This document shows positions 23,017-34,589 of a DNA stretch of 64,000 nt, piece by piece. The translations under genes and the position numbers were made by a program. Position 1 is the stretch's first letter. Every line of letters begins with the position of its first letter. Source of the stretch: Diphasiastrum complanatum (Eukaryota; Streptophyta; Lycopodiopsida; Lycopodiales; Lycopodiaceae); contig CM055094.1 in NCBI GenBank assembly GCA_029204225.1, positions 8,539,234-8,603,233 of the forward strand, read 5' to 3'. The notes beneath the pieces were generated by a model, which made no database searches, was not told where the DNA came from, and saw only the letters and a list, made by a program, of their open reading frames with translations.

Positions 23017-23447
23017 ACGGGCTCTAACCTGTCAGCTGAGTTGGATGGCTTGCTTGGGTGGAAGTTACATGTTTATGGCTGTCCAGTCTGGCGTGGCGCC
23101 AGGTTGGCTTCCAGCGCTCGTGACGAAGCTTTCAGTTGGTTAAGTCTGATGTAAGTCAGACCGCTTGCTTGGAATGGATGTTACTCGTTTGTAACGAAGC
23201 TTCGAGTTGGTTAAGTTTGATGTATGTCGGGCGGCTTGCTTGGAGGGAAGTCACCCACATCGGGACCCCCGATCTGGCATGGCGCCAGGTTGGATCTCAA
23301 TGTTGGTTTTCGGAACTCCAAGTTGGTTAAGTCTGATCGTTGTTGGCGAGTCGGCTGCTTGTATGTCAAGTGGGTTTGGATGGCAAGAGTTGAAGGCTAG
23401 GAAGCTAAGTCGTGGTTCCCGACTCCCTTTGGGATGCCTGTGCTACA
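23017..23447 (+). repeat. Element X 3' LTR, right part
   Basis: It continues the interrupted LTR from ACGGGCTCTAACC to TGTGCTACA and matches about 12937-13370 of the 5' LTR closely. It follows the second GGGGA (23012-23016) left by the copia A insertion. Confidence 0.85.
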
Positions 23448-24007
23448 CTATGACAGGGGTATTAGCACAATGATTGCAGGTAAGTGACAATGGGCGAGTA
23501 ATGGAAGCAGGTTTCTTGATGTAAGTGGATCCAGGGTTGCAACTAGATCATATGGCTTGATGTTCCAAGTTCATTTTATTTTCTCTGGTTGGCACTTCTT
23601 GAAGGTGTTCCTTAAGGTTCTACGGTTCTGTTCAGTCTATTGATCTGATTGTGACCCTCTTTGAACATCGACTTTTCATAGAGTTGTAGAACCATGTCAA
23701 CAAAACATCATGTAGATAGGTTGATGGTTGATGGCCTGGAGGATAGTCCTGGGGAATATAGTGGGTTCAAATCCCACTCCATAAATAAAGTCGGATGCAG
23801 GCTTTTTTCTTCTTATTATTATTATTATTTTTTGTTTTCAGTGCTTTTAAGAGCTCTCAAATAGGTTAGGATAACAAAAAAGAAAGAAATTTTAAAGGGT
23901 AATCATGTCCCAAAATGGCATTACAAATGCGGAGTTAGGAAAGAGAGAATAAGAAAACAGAGCAAAGGGAGGAAAAAAACTGCTTGTTTAATGCAGGGAC
24001 AACATTT
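23448..24007. other. Interior remnant next to the minus-strand gypsy-type primer-binding site
   Basis: No ORF with a recognisable domain. In minus orientation this follows the primer-binding site at 24008-24029, so it should be a 5' leader. It contains the tRNA-like unit at 23712-23835. Confidence 0.4.
23712..23835 (+). repeat. Possible tRNA-derived SINE or tRNA fragment
   Basis: TGGTTGATGGCC (about 23725) resembles an A box, and GGTTCAAATCC (about 23764) is a clear B box inside GTGGGTTCAAATCCCAC, a 5-bp stem with a 7-nt loop like a T arm. The A-to-B distance of about 39 bp is tRNA-like. A short body and a T-rich, TTATTATT tail follow to about 23835. No full cloverleaf or target duplication was found, so a SINE is only a suggestion. 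Confidence 0.35.
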
Positions 24008-24029
24008 GGCTCCCTGTCAACGGCACCAA
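24008..24029 (-). other. Gypsy-type primer-binding site (minus strand)
   Basis: On the minus strand TTGGTGCCGTTGACAGGG directly follows an LTR ending GGCTTAACA. It resembles the common plant Ty3/gypsy site TTGGCGCCGTTGCCGGGG. Confidence 0.6.
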
Positions 24030-24210
24030 TGTTAAGCCATTTCTTGTCGTCTCGGCAAGAATGCTAAAGGAGTGTCAGTAGTATAGGGTGGATTCGGTCC
24101 AATTTGGAGCCGAGAAGATGTTATCCCCACAACCTAGCTTTTTATAATCAACTCAAAAATCAGCAACATGGAAAGCAAAACCATATCACACATTCACATT
24201 GTCATTAAGC

Positions 24211-24350
<140 letters not shown>

Positions 24351-24456
24351 AAGAGGGGAACGCCATGGAGAAGTCGCAAGACATGGAGAGGTGATGGATA
24401 ATGGAGGGAAAAGAGAAGAGAGGAAGGGGAAGAGAGAGAGAAAGAGAAGGTAAGCA

Positions 24457-24572
<116 letters not shown>

Positions 24573-25202
24573 AAATGGACAGAGTTTTATTAATCTTCTA
24601 ATGATGGAAATACAAGGAAAATGGTCCCTTTTTATAAGAGTGAGAGTGGAACCTCCTCATCACCCATTGGCTACTGAAGTTCCATCAAGATCACAATCTT
24701 GACCGTCCGAATCACTTTGTGTTTCTTGGGTGCAAGTTGTGTTTCTTAACTTAGGAACTTGCAAAAGCTAAGTTAAAATATTTTATTTGAATATTAGTGC
24801 ACATGGCACTTTCTAGCCTAAAGGCCCAATGTTGGACTTATATGTGCAGAATGCCGACTGCTTGCCTGATCCTTATATTTCCGACTCTCTACCACATTCA
24901 TGTAGCGTTTGGGTTTACTATAGGATCTTTTTGCCGACTTTTAGAATATTCCATGTCATTTCTAAAATCGGGCAACATTCTCCCATGACCAAATAGGTGC
25001 CAGTCCCATGGCACTGCCTGTGACGGATCTTTGAGATGGTAGCGTTTTGTTGTTGATGAGTCCATGATGTTGTCACAATTGTAGAGAGCATAGATATATA
25101 TTTTTGTTTTGCCTCAGGAAAAGCGTAGATAAGTGTTCGCTTACATAAAACCTGATGCTTTATTGATGGATGGTGTCGCAAGAACCCGAACTTGCCCGAT
25201 TT

Positions 25203-26051
25203 TCAATAAAAGTCTAGTGGCCATTCTTGATAGCCTTGTTCCTCGACAAATGGATAGCTGTCATCATTGAAAACCGGGTCCCAAGATAACACTTGTTGGC
25301 ATGGATCTTCATAGAATGGTGCAACTATGATCGGTCGTTGGTACGACAGATAGGATAGGGTTGATTGACTGCTTAATCGATCCACGTGTTCATGATATGC
25401 CTGAACTTGAAGACATTCTTCGGCAGTCAAGAGTACCACTTGAGTACAAGGTTTTTTTACTTGAAGTGTTGGTGCTTGCTGGATGGGTGGCTACGTCGAG
25501 CTTGGATTCCCTAGATTTGGCCCTTTGATCGTTGATGTAACCAGATTTGGAGTTGTGGTGGTCGGTTTGCTGCTGAAAAAAGTTGGGTTCAGGGGTTGAC
25601 TACTCGTTGTTGGTCTCTGCAATGGGTTGTAATCAACTACCTTGGCCTTGCCTCTATCATTGTTCTCCATAGGAGTCTTCGTGAAAGCACATTTGACTTG
25701 TGAGTCATAAGGCTTACAAGTTAAGAGTTCCGTTGGTATCACAACAATGTCCAAGGATCGTTGAATCGCCTGTTGAACAATTTTTGGTAGTTTCTTCATA
25801 AGATCAGTTGTCGCTTGTTGCTTGATTGTCTCTACCAGTTCCGTCATGTTTGAAGGTACTTCAATTCTTTTGACAGATGTTTCAGCACATTTGGTGACCT
25901 TTGCAATATCCCTCGATTCAGCAACCATTTGAAAGCCTGGTGGAATTATAATCTTGCATTTGTGGCGCTGGGTGACTGGTTTGCCTTTTGGCGACTCACA
26001 TGCATTGCAAAGATGGATTTTGCCATAGTCGATTGTAATCGCAAAGGACAA
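25203..26051 (-). pseudogene. Zinc-knuckle-associated ORF, copy 2
   Basis: Minus-strand frames 26051-25491 and 25439-25203 match residues downstream of the zinc knuckles in copy 1 (blocks KIIIP, MTELVETIKQQ, PYDSQVKCAFTKTP, SYPFVEEQGYQE). The knuckles themselves are lost or degraded at the 26.1 kb end. A TAG interrupts just after NPSST, where copy 1 has Arg. Copy 1's TAG is Gln here, and its TGA after GYQE is Trp here. The two copies therefore decayed independently from one longer ORF. Confidence 0.65.
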
Positions 26052-26190
26052 TCTAGACAGGAATGTTCAAAGCCACAATTTCAACATAATGCCATGAAGG
26101 CTGTTGATTTACCTTTGTGTGTTCTCGAATCAAGTCCAAGGTCACTGAGGCTTTGATGAACAAGGTCGGTAAGGTTATCGACTAAACGTT

Positions 26191-27879
26191 AATTCAGGGA
26201 GCATGTGATTTCTCAGGTATTAGCAAGGAGGCATATGCCAGTATATTTAAAATTATTAAAGAGGCTTTTGGACAATTGCATGTAATAGAATTTCCCATTC
26301 CTCGCCCTTTTCAGATAAGATTGGAGAGAGATGTATTGAATAAGGGTATGCAAAATGTCATTGGAATCCCTTTTCACATCAATGAGATTTACAATTCAAA
26401 GTTTGAAAATTTGTCATATAATTCTACCAACGACTTATTTGTGGATTTGAATCATTTATTGAGATTTATAGTGAAATTCTATAATATTACAAGTATTAGT
26501 ATGAGCAAACTTATTCTAGTGGTCAAGCTAGATAAATCGGAAGTTATAAAAGGACAAAAGTTGGAAAGAGTAAGTATTACTCTCATGAATGGAGCATTGA
26601 GCAATGCAACAAACTCAAGGGATCTCAACTTCAGTGTGCAATCAGAAAACAACATATGGTGGCTAGCATGTTTTTAGGTAAAAAATGGTTGTTATTCATG
26701 TGGATTTTTAGCAGAACAAGTTATCCAGATATCATAAAGGATCATATGAATGCCAAAGTACTTAGTGTTCCTGAAAGAGGTGAATTTTTGGTGGAATGGC
26801 ATTTAGCTGGAGACTTGAAGTCATTGAAATGTATGTTCAATGTATCTCGTGGAGCAAATTCGAAACATCCATGTCTATATTGTATGAAATCATCAAATGA
26901 CATTTCAAATAACACAAGAGTTTCAAGAGATATTGAAGATCCAAACTGGAAACAAGTACTACCAATCCCTTTACAAAATGTGCATATTTGCACACTTCAT
27001 GGAGAGGTGAGGATCATAGAGAAATTAATATATCTTCATATCTTGTTTGCATGGAATACTAAGCCAGAGTCAGCATCAAAACAAGCAATCACTCGATTAG
27101 AGGAAGTGTTGTCAAAAGCAGGCCTTCATAAAGGCCATGTTAAAATACAAAAAGATGAAAAGCTTTTGAGAAAAACACAGGAAACGTACCCAATAAACCT
27201 AGCATAGGAGGAGTCAAAGCTCGTCGATTTTTATCAAATCATTCTAAAGAGTTGTCTAAGATCCAATACTCGGTTTGGAAAGATGTTATTTCTGCAACAG
27301 AAGACTTTGAAGATAAAGGAACAACAAGGGTAAAGAAGGTTGAAGTTTGGAAAAAGCTCGATAATATGATTGAAGTGCTTAGAAAAGACACAATTTCATA
27401 TGCAGATGCACTCCTATTGGAGAAAACAACAATAGAGTCTGTAGATGCAGTTCGGGTGGCTTGGGGCTCATATCACATCACCCACTACATGGTAAGATAC
27501 ATTTGAACAGTGTCTTACAATTTTATAATTTTAGTATAACTTGCTTGATAGATTCTAACCAATGCATAAATCTTTGATATTGCAGCACATACTAAGGCAT
27601 CATGCATCATGTTTTGCAAAAAAGTATGGCAGTTTGAGTATATGGTCCTCACAAGGAATGGAGAAATCTCATTGGCAGGCAAGAGCAGCATATTATCAAA
27701 ACACACAACATGGTGGAACATCCTCAAAAAATAGTTACATCATTCAGCTATTTCGATGGTTTTATAGACGAGCTCAAGTTCGATACACAACAAGATCAAC
27801 AAGTTCAATTCTTCAAGTTGACCTCGCCGACCGGGGTATATCTAGACCAACAAATTCTAGATACACTCCAAGATCTTAA
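26191..27879 (+). pseudogene. Unclassified transposase-like gene, broken, with one good intron
   Basis: Coding blocks at 26191-26677, 26656-27207, 27252-27491 and 27586-27879 read as one long protein with frameshifts. Notable parts are GEFLVEWHLAGDLKSLK, CLYC (26874-26885, a C-x2-C pair), HICTLHGEVRIIEKL, an Arg/Lys/Glu-rich helical stretch, and after the intron HHASCFAKKYGSLSIW and SQGMEKSHWQA. The layout, with a CxxC pair, an LH...RI.EKL block and a conserved C-terminal H/Q-rich block, resembles poorly classified eukaryotic transposon proteins. I cannot assign a superfamily. It starts where the inverted zinc-knuckle copy ends. At least two frameshifts (near 26660 and 27180) make it non-functional. 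Confidence 0.45.
27492..27585 (+). other. Intron in the transposase-like gene
   Basis: GTAAGATA at 27492 to ATATTGCAG ending at 27585 (94 bp). Removing it joins ITHYM to HILRHH in frame. Canonical GT-AG borders and a T-rich interior support it. Confidence 0.6.
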
Positions 27880-28639
27880 AAGAATCATCATTCACACCTT
27901 TAAATTTGCTTTTCCCAAGATCTAATCAGGTGGGTAAAAATATACAAAATTTAGAGCAAAATCAAAATTGGATCAAACATCTTGAGAAGTGGGAGAATAT
28001 CAAACTTAGATCAAGATCAAGAATCATCCACCCCACTTCACTTTTAGTTTCTATTTGGTTTCGATTCACCTTTGTACATCCTGATTGTTTTTTTCTTTTC
28101 TTTTCCTCCCCTTCTCTTCCACAAAAAAAAAAAAATCCACTTGTTGGAACATTGTACATCATCAGTCATCTCTTGAAGAGCAATCTTACATAGAAATTAA
28201 TCTATCCATCCGTCCACAAAAGCTATGTCGACTACTCAGCTATCAAGCATTAGCTGTAGATGAAACTGAGACATCTTCGCAAACATCAGCTGACAGACCG
28301 AAAAGAAAATAGACATTATTTTTCATCCATGGCGTACCTGAGATTCTATGTTTATTCTCTCGCTAGTTAAAACGAGGGACACAATCTCATTTTCAAATTT
28401 GAGAAAGCTAGTTAATGAGCATCATAGGTTCTTGAAGTCGCAGTTGCATGCGTCATAATCGTGTCATATTAACTACACATTACTAGTAAAGTTAAGCTAA
28501 ACTGGACTTGAAAGTCCGTCGGAGTTTTAAAATCTAGCGTTTCTTTTTGTCCTATATGGCATTTCTTAGATGGCCCTTTTGATGTTTGTAACTCTCTAAT
28601 GTTTGTTATCTTTTTTTCATTTGGATTTTTGTTTTTTCC
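27880..28639. other. Non-coding, T- and A-rich tracts
   Basis: No supported gene. It contains a pyrimidine-rich run and a 13-bp A tract near 28124-28136. A short frame ending near 27925 (LDTLQDLKRII) may be the frameshifted end of the transposase-like gene. Confidence 0.4.
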
Positions 28640-29572
28640 TTCGATCTCTGTCATCAGCCTCTGTTTGATGAATCAGTGGAATCAGATTTTGAACTAGAAG
28701 ACTTGAGCTTGATTCAGACTTTGAATCATCATCACTGCCACTAGAATCGTGTTAAGATTTTTGACTTTGTCTGGTAGATCGTCTCTTTCATGTTAATTTC
28801 AAAGTCTCATGATTCTCTGCACTTTCAATGACTGCTAATAAGGTACTATATCACCTTGTCTACAGTATCGATCGATATTTGGTGGTAAACTACCCTAATA
28901 CCATTCAACCTGCATCGCGACAGGATATACTTCGATTAGTTTTCCAATAAGGTTCTTTACTTTTCGAGTATACCTTCGCAGAGATTCTCAACTCTTTTTC
29001 TACACATTGTTGAGTCTTCTGAATACTCTAGATGAATAACCAATTTCTCTGCACCGGTGTAGAAATGCATCTTTCAATAGCAACCAGATTGCCACGCATC
29101 ATGGTTGGTTGTACCATATGCATGCTTGTTTACTGAGAAGACCCGGAAAAATCCGTAGCTTGTTAGCATCGGTACCTTCGTTGTTCGAAGTTGCATTTGA
29201 TTCGAACTGCGAAATGTAACTATCAACATCATCTGAAGATGTTCCTTTAAAATAGTCGTATTTGATCTTTGAAATAGGTGTGAAACGGGGAGTAGGGGCT
29301 TCCGTAGTCAGTTTTGGTTCAAGATTAGGTTCCGATTCTGGATCAGCAACTGGATTTACAGTGTCAGAACCTGGTTCAACTACAGCAGAAGCTTTAGAAA
29401 AAATTCATTCAAGTAAATTATCAAGATTAGCAAGAAGATTATCAAAGAAGGTTTCAGCTTTGTGATAATTCTTCAAAACTGAATTTCCTCTTTGAAAGGA
29501 TTCCTGAAGACTTTTGAAAAAATCTTCTTGAAGTTTCCAATATCTTTCAAGTTGTACAGCTCTGTCTGACAT
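28640..29572 (-). pseudogene. Gypsy-type Gag remnant
   Basis: From an ATG at 29572 the minus strand reads MSDRAVQLERYWKL, an acidic/Pro-rich linker, then a retrotransposon-Gag core: YDYFKGTSSDDVDSYISQFE, LRIFPGLLSKQACIWYNQ, LLKDAFLHRCREIGYSSR, SLRRYTRKVKNLIGKLIEVY, YYGSLPPNI. This order (F-x-G, a helix with SYISQFE, a WYN block, an FL-x-RC block, a final GLPP-like block) is that of Ty3/gypsy Gag. Several stops (near 29400, 29103, 29015, 29003 and 28745) break it. The last part is Ser/Asp/Lys-rich. A primer-binding site lies upstream at 29622-29649. No pol follows. Confidence 0.65.
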
Positions 29573-29621
29573 ACACTAGGAATGACGGTGGATATTTCAG
29601 TTTCATATCAACTTAAATTGG

Positions 29622-29649
29622 CTATCCTTGGCAACGACACCAAAATTGG
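29622..29649 (-). other. Gypsy-type primer-binding site (minus strand)
   Basis: On the minus strand TTTTGGTGTCGTTGCCAAGG resembles the plant gypsy site TTTGGCGCCGTTGCCGGGG. It lies about 50 bp upstream of the Gag ATG, next to a TGACA that may be the LTR end. Confidence 0.55.
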
Positions 29650-29707
29650 CATATGTCATGATATACCAATAGAGAAATGATAGAATTGTATAGTATTTAA
29701 TGTCAAA

Positions 29708-29720
29708 CCCCCCCCCCCCC
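29708..29720 (+). repeat. 13-bp poly-C run
   Basis: Thirteen consecutive C bases sit exactly at the junction between gypsy LTR-like sequence and a copia RNase H fragment. Confidence 0.95.
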
Positions 29721-29945
29721 TATTCAGATTCTGATTTTGCAAGTGATAAAATGGATCAAAAGTCCATTTATGCATATACTATCTTTCTTGGAGGCAATCT
29801 TGTGTCTTGGCTTTCAAAGAAGTAGGATACCATATCTCTATCATCTTGTGAGGCCGAGTACAAAGCACTCACTATAACAACTAAAGAGGTGCTTTGGATC
29901 AAGAGGTTAATCATGGAACTAAATTGCATCAAAGAGACACATAAC
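29721..29945 (+). pseudogene. Copia RNase H fragment
   Basis: It reads YSDSDFASDKMDQKSIYAY, LVSWLSKK, a TAG near 29823, then DTISLSSCEAEYKAL and KEVLWIKRLIMEL. This matches copia RNase H, closest in wording to element C (DSDFAGDKMDRKSI). Only this domain is present and nothing else of the element adjoins it. Confidence 0.8.
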
Positions 29946-30171
29946 TGGTGATTTCTTCGATGTTTGTGCACTATTTTGGATGTCGTAAGGACAGGAAGGA
30001 AGCTAATTACATTGTCAACCAGCCATGGAGAGATTCTGAGGTATGTGTCAGAGATTCTCCAGACAGTTAACCTAGCAGATTTGTGGCAAAAGGTGAAAAA
30101 AAGCCACTTTGTCAAGTTGAGCTAAAATCACCGTTTCTCCACGGAATTTCATGATTGAACACTCTACAGAT

Positions 30172-33100
30172 TTGGTATCAGTAGGGCGACCCTGCTCTAG
30201 GCCTCAGATTGTGCTCAAATTGATCCGTAGGTGAGTTTGATCAAGCAACAGGTAGCTTGGGGAGGCGCGGCCGTAGATAGGGAGGTCGCGGGTCTGTTCG
30301 CGGGCAGAAGAGGAGTACTCTCTTAGCGTTCTAAGGTGGGCCAGCAGCTACAAGGAGTGAAGACAGTGTGCAGATCGTCGGATCGGTGTCCATCATGATC
30401 AACGATAGAGATCGAACCTCTACATTGAATTTGGACCATCGGATTGTTTTTAAAAGAGCATTGGAGAGGGCCCTGAAGAATTGAAGTGCATTCTAGCCTT
30501 CAACTTCATTAAAAAATTTCAAAGTGAAAGTTGAGTTGGGTTCCTTCACAAGTGAAGATTGAAGTTTCTTCAAGGTGAAGAAATAGCTCAAAAACAAAGA
30601 AAATTCCTATTTTTGGGTCCTTTGCCCATTTTGACCCAAACGAAAAGGCTATATAACCTCCGAACAAAGGGAACCCGGACTGTACCTACAATTACGGTAC
30701 AACAAAACAGAGTGATTTAGCGGAGAAAGTGTTCGGAGTGCACCAGAAGTAATTTCACCATTCCACTAGGCACGTTGTTGGGAGTTGACGATTGAGTGCA
30801 TTTCGGAAGGCGATGCCGATTTGGCTTTCAAATTCGCGGAAAAGCAGCGAGTGGCCTGGTAAGGAAAAAAGTGCAGCTCATTATTTTCAACTTTTGACAT
30901 CACTGTTGGCCTCGACATACTGTTTTTAGCCTACGACAGAAGTTTCAAGCAGTTTTGCAATGGCAAACATGGGAGTGTCCATTTTGAGTGAAAGTAGCAA
31001 ATTGGACAGAATTTCTAACTATGCAGTGTGGAAATTCAAAATGAAAAACATATTGATGGAGAAAGACGTGTGGGAAGTTGTCACAGGTGATGAGAGAAGG
31101 CCGCCAAATGAAGCGGATATCAAAGTGTTCGACAAAAAAGATGAGAAAAGCTTTGACCTTCATTAACTTGTCAGTGAAGGATCACATCATTACCCACATT
31201 TGTGATGCTGTTACACCCAGACAGGCATGGGATGTGCTAAAGGAGTAGTTTGAGATGTCAAATCCGTCAAGAATCATGTTTCTGAAGTCAAAGCTGAATA
31301 GTGCCCGAACGGAACAAGGAGAGCACATTCAAACGTACATGACCAGAATCAAGACAATGAGGGATGAACTGCATTCTATTGGTGAGCGCATACGTGATGT
31401 GGAGCTGGTGCACAATGCATTATGCAGCATTGCATAACCCTATCAGATGTTTGTGAGCGAAATAGCATCAAGAGAAAGATTGCCAACCTTTGACGAGCTC
31501 ACAAGAATCTTGATGTAGGAAAAGCAACGACGAGAAATGGTGAAAGCTAGACGTAAAAATATTGACGATCAGGCACTTGCGACATGCCAAAAACAAGGCA
31601 AGGGCAAGGGCAAGAAGAAGTCTAAACAACAATTTGCCAAGTCTCAAGAGGACGAGGGATCTTCCAGTAAGACTAAGAAGAAAGGCAAGTGCTTCCATTG
31701 TGATAAAAAGGGCCATTGGAAGAGTGAATGTCGCAAATTCCTGGCGGAACAAGGCAAGGGAAAACCAAAACAAGCAGGTAACCTTGTCCATGAGGGTGAG
31801 ATTGAAGACTCTAGCATCTTCATATCTGCATTGTCATCTAATCAAGATGATCAAGCGTGGTATATTGACTCGGGAGACACAAGACACATGACAGGTAACA
31901 AGAATTGGTTCAGTAGCTTGAAAGTGCTGGATAATGGAATGTCCGTTTCACAAGCAAATCGTGAGGTGTGTAAGATCAAGGGGATAGGCACCATTTCAAT
32001 CCAACTACCTGATGGCAAAAGCAAGATGATCAAGGAGGTACTTTACGTACCAGGTTTGAAGAAAAATCTACTTTCTACTGGAGTCATTACTGATCACCCA
32101 TGATCGTTGCATTGTGAAGGATGTGAACCAAAAGTTCAAAGTTATTGCAAATGGAGTAAGGGATCCCAATACAAAATTGTACAGGTTGAATGCTACAATC
32201 AAGGGGCAACATGGACTTGTATCGTCCATTCCATTGCAAACTGAGTTGTGGCATAAGAGGCTTGGTCACTTGAACTTGGGAAGCCTCAGTTTAATGAGAA
32301 AATTGGAGATGGTAACAGGATTGCCTACCATAGAAGATCACTTGAAATCGATGTGTGAATCTTGTGTATATGGGAAGCAGCATCAAGAGAAGTTCAATAA
32401 AGGGGGTGTTGCAAGAGCAAAGAACATCCTGGATTTAATCCACACAGATTTATGTGGGCCTATGAGGACCATGTCCTTAGGTAAAACCTTCTATTTCATG
32501 ACCTTTATTGATGATATGTCACGTAAGACATGGATCTACTTCTTGAAGAAGAAATTAGATGCATTTGACAACTTCAAGAGCTCCAAAGCATTGGTAAAAA
32601 ATCAAACAGGTAGGAAGATCAAAGTCCTAAGATCAGATAGTGGAGGTGAGTACAAGTCTAATGACTTCAATGATCTTTGTGATCAATGTGGGATTTAAAG
32701 ACAATTTATGCAAGCTCATACTCCTGCTCTCAATGGTGCTGAGCGCAAGAATCGTACGATTGTGGAAAGTGCTAGATCTATGCTAGCTGAGATGAAACTA
32801 CCAAAAGATTTTTGGTCAGAAGCATGCAGTACGGTAGTCTATCTTCAAAATAGAAGTCCTACCATTGCCATACCAAAGATGACACCTGAGGAATCATTCA
32901 CGAAGAAGAAGCCAAAGGTGAACCACTTGCAAATCTTTGGATGTAAGACCTTTGTACAAATTCCTAAGGAAGAGAGACGTAAACTTGATGTGAAAGTTAT
33001 CAAGTGCATATTCCTAGGATATGATGATCATGTGAAGGGCTATTGATGTTTTGATCCAGTGGAAAACAAAATTCATATAAGCCGTGATGTTATCTTTGAT

Positions 33101-34584
33101 GAATCCAAGATGTATGAAGATGAGGATGCTGAGAAGATAGACACATCCAGTGGGAAAGATGGTATAGTGAGGATACCACCTGATGATGATCCATTCATTG
33201 ACCTTCCAAGTGATGAACATGAGGATACATCTCAAGATACTACTACTCAACCTCAAGAGATAGGTTGGAGAGGTAGGGACAAACCTTTTGGTGCAAGAAG
33301 GATTGAAGTTTCAGGTGACAAACGCAAGGAGAAGGATGTACCATGTGATACATTTTCACCAGGAAGCCAATCACCTGACATGAAGCTCCCTAAGTGGTCT
33401 GAGAGATTGTTGGAGAGCTGCGACATGGATGACTTTCCAGGATCATCTAGCCAGGGAGAGCTATGAAGATCAACAAGAGAGAAGACTCAACCTGAAAGGT
33501 ATGAAACAAATTATGCTCTCTTATCTAGCATTATTCAAAGCAAAGAACCTTCAACTTATGGTGAAGTGAAGGATGATGACATTTGGGTCAAGGCCATGGG
33601 AGAGGAGATGGAGTCAATTGCTAAGCATAGCACATGGGACTTAGTAGAACCACCAGTTGGCAAGAAACCCATTGGTTGCAAATGGGTATACAGGACTAAG
33701 TACCATGCAGATGGAAGTATAGCAAAGCACAAGGCAAGATTGGTGATCAAAGGGTATGCACAAAGTAAAGGCATCAACTATGAGGAGACCTTTGCATCGG
33801 TATGTAAGTGGAATACTCTACGTCTACTTGTTGCTATAGCTTCACATTTTGGTTGGCCTTTGCATCAGATGGATGTGAAATCTGCTTTTCTAAATAGTGA
33901 GTTGGAAGAAGAGGTGTTCATGGATCAACCTGAAGGCTTTGTAGCGAAGGGACAGGAAAATAAAGTATGTCGCTTGAAGAAAGCGCTTTAGGGTCTTAAA
34001 CAAGCACCATGTGCGTGGTATAGCAGGATTGATGCCTACTTTCCTTCAAAGGGGATGGTGATAACACATTCTGATCCAAATCTATATGTCTTATGCTTTG
34101 ATGGTATGGTTGCTTTGATTTCTCTTTATGTTGATGACTTGATTATTACGGGAAATAATCAAGAGATGATAGACATGATCAAGAAAGTCCTCAAGAACAA
34201 TTCGAGATGACAGATCTCAGCCTGATGCATTATTGCCTTGGAGTAGAGGTGTGGCAAAAAGGAAACGAAGTGGGTTTAACACAGGTGAAGTATGTCAAAG
34301 AGTTGTTGCACAGGTTTAGGTTGTAGGATTGCAAACCAGTGAATACTCCTATTGGACCAGGTAAAAAGCTTCCTAAGCTTGATGAGTCACAGTCATTTGA
34401 TGCTATGTTGTATAGACAATTAGTAGGGAGCTTGACTTACCTTACCACGACTAGACCAGATATATGCTATGTTGTTGGCATTGTAAGTCAGTTTATGGCA
34501 GCACCTATGGAAACGCATTGGAAGGCAACTAAACGCATTTTGCATTATGTGAAAGGCACTTCAGAGTATGGCTTGAAAAAATGA
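30172..34584 (+). mobile_element. Copia element D, decayed and 3'-truncated
   Basis: A primer-binding-like TGGTATCAG at 30172, a leader of about 780 bp, then gag-pol to the start of RNase H, where it is cut at 34584. No LTR could be delimited. The Gag and reverse-transcriptase wording differs from families A and C, so this is another copia lineage. Confidence 0.75.
30960..34584 (+). pseudogene. Copia D gag-pol pseudogene
   Basis: Gag starts MANMGVSILSESSKLD and shifts frame near 31150. Stops are at about 31246, 31435 and 31516. The zinc knuckle CFHCDKKGHWKSEC (near 31690) is intact. The protease reads WYIDSGDTRHMT, with Asp replacing the usual Ala after DSG. Integrase keeps LIHTDLCGP and LRSDSGGEY. 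Its third catalytic block reads TPALNGAERKNRT, one residue shorter than the usual TPQQNGVAERKNRT, after a TAA near 32697. Reverse transcriptase (from 33566) has QMDVKSAFLN, a TAG near 33989, and LYVDDLIITGN near 34125, then frameshifts. The last block, HWKATKRILHYVKGT, ends at 34584 just before RNase H. It is inactive. Confidence 0.9.
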
Positions 34585-34589
34585 TGTTG

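Larger units (their letters stand above)
12127..23447 (+). mobile_element. Element X: non-autonomous LTR retrotransposon (LARD-like), split by copia A
   Basis: Both LTRs start TGTTGTAAAGCTACC (12127 and 16345) and end GCTACA (13370 and 23447). A primer-binding site TGGTATCAGAGCC lies 2 bp after the 5' LTR, and a purine-rich AAAGGTGGGGTGGA precedes the 3' LTR. The interior (13371-16344, about 3 kb) holds no gag, protease, integrase or reverse transcriptase; it consists of tandem arrays and non-coding sequence. A large non-autonomous LTR element moved in trans fits best. Copia A (16854-23011) sits inside its 3' LTR. Flanks GTATC and CTATG do not match, so the ends are not one simple insertion, perhaps because of recombination with the neighbouring LTR fragment. 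Confidence 0.75.
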
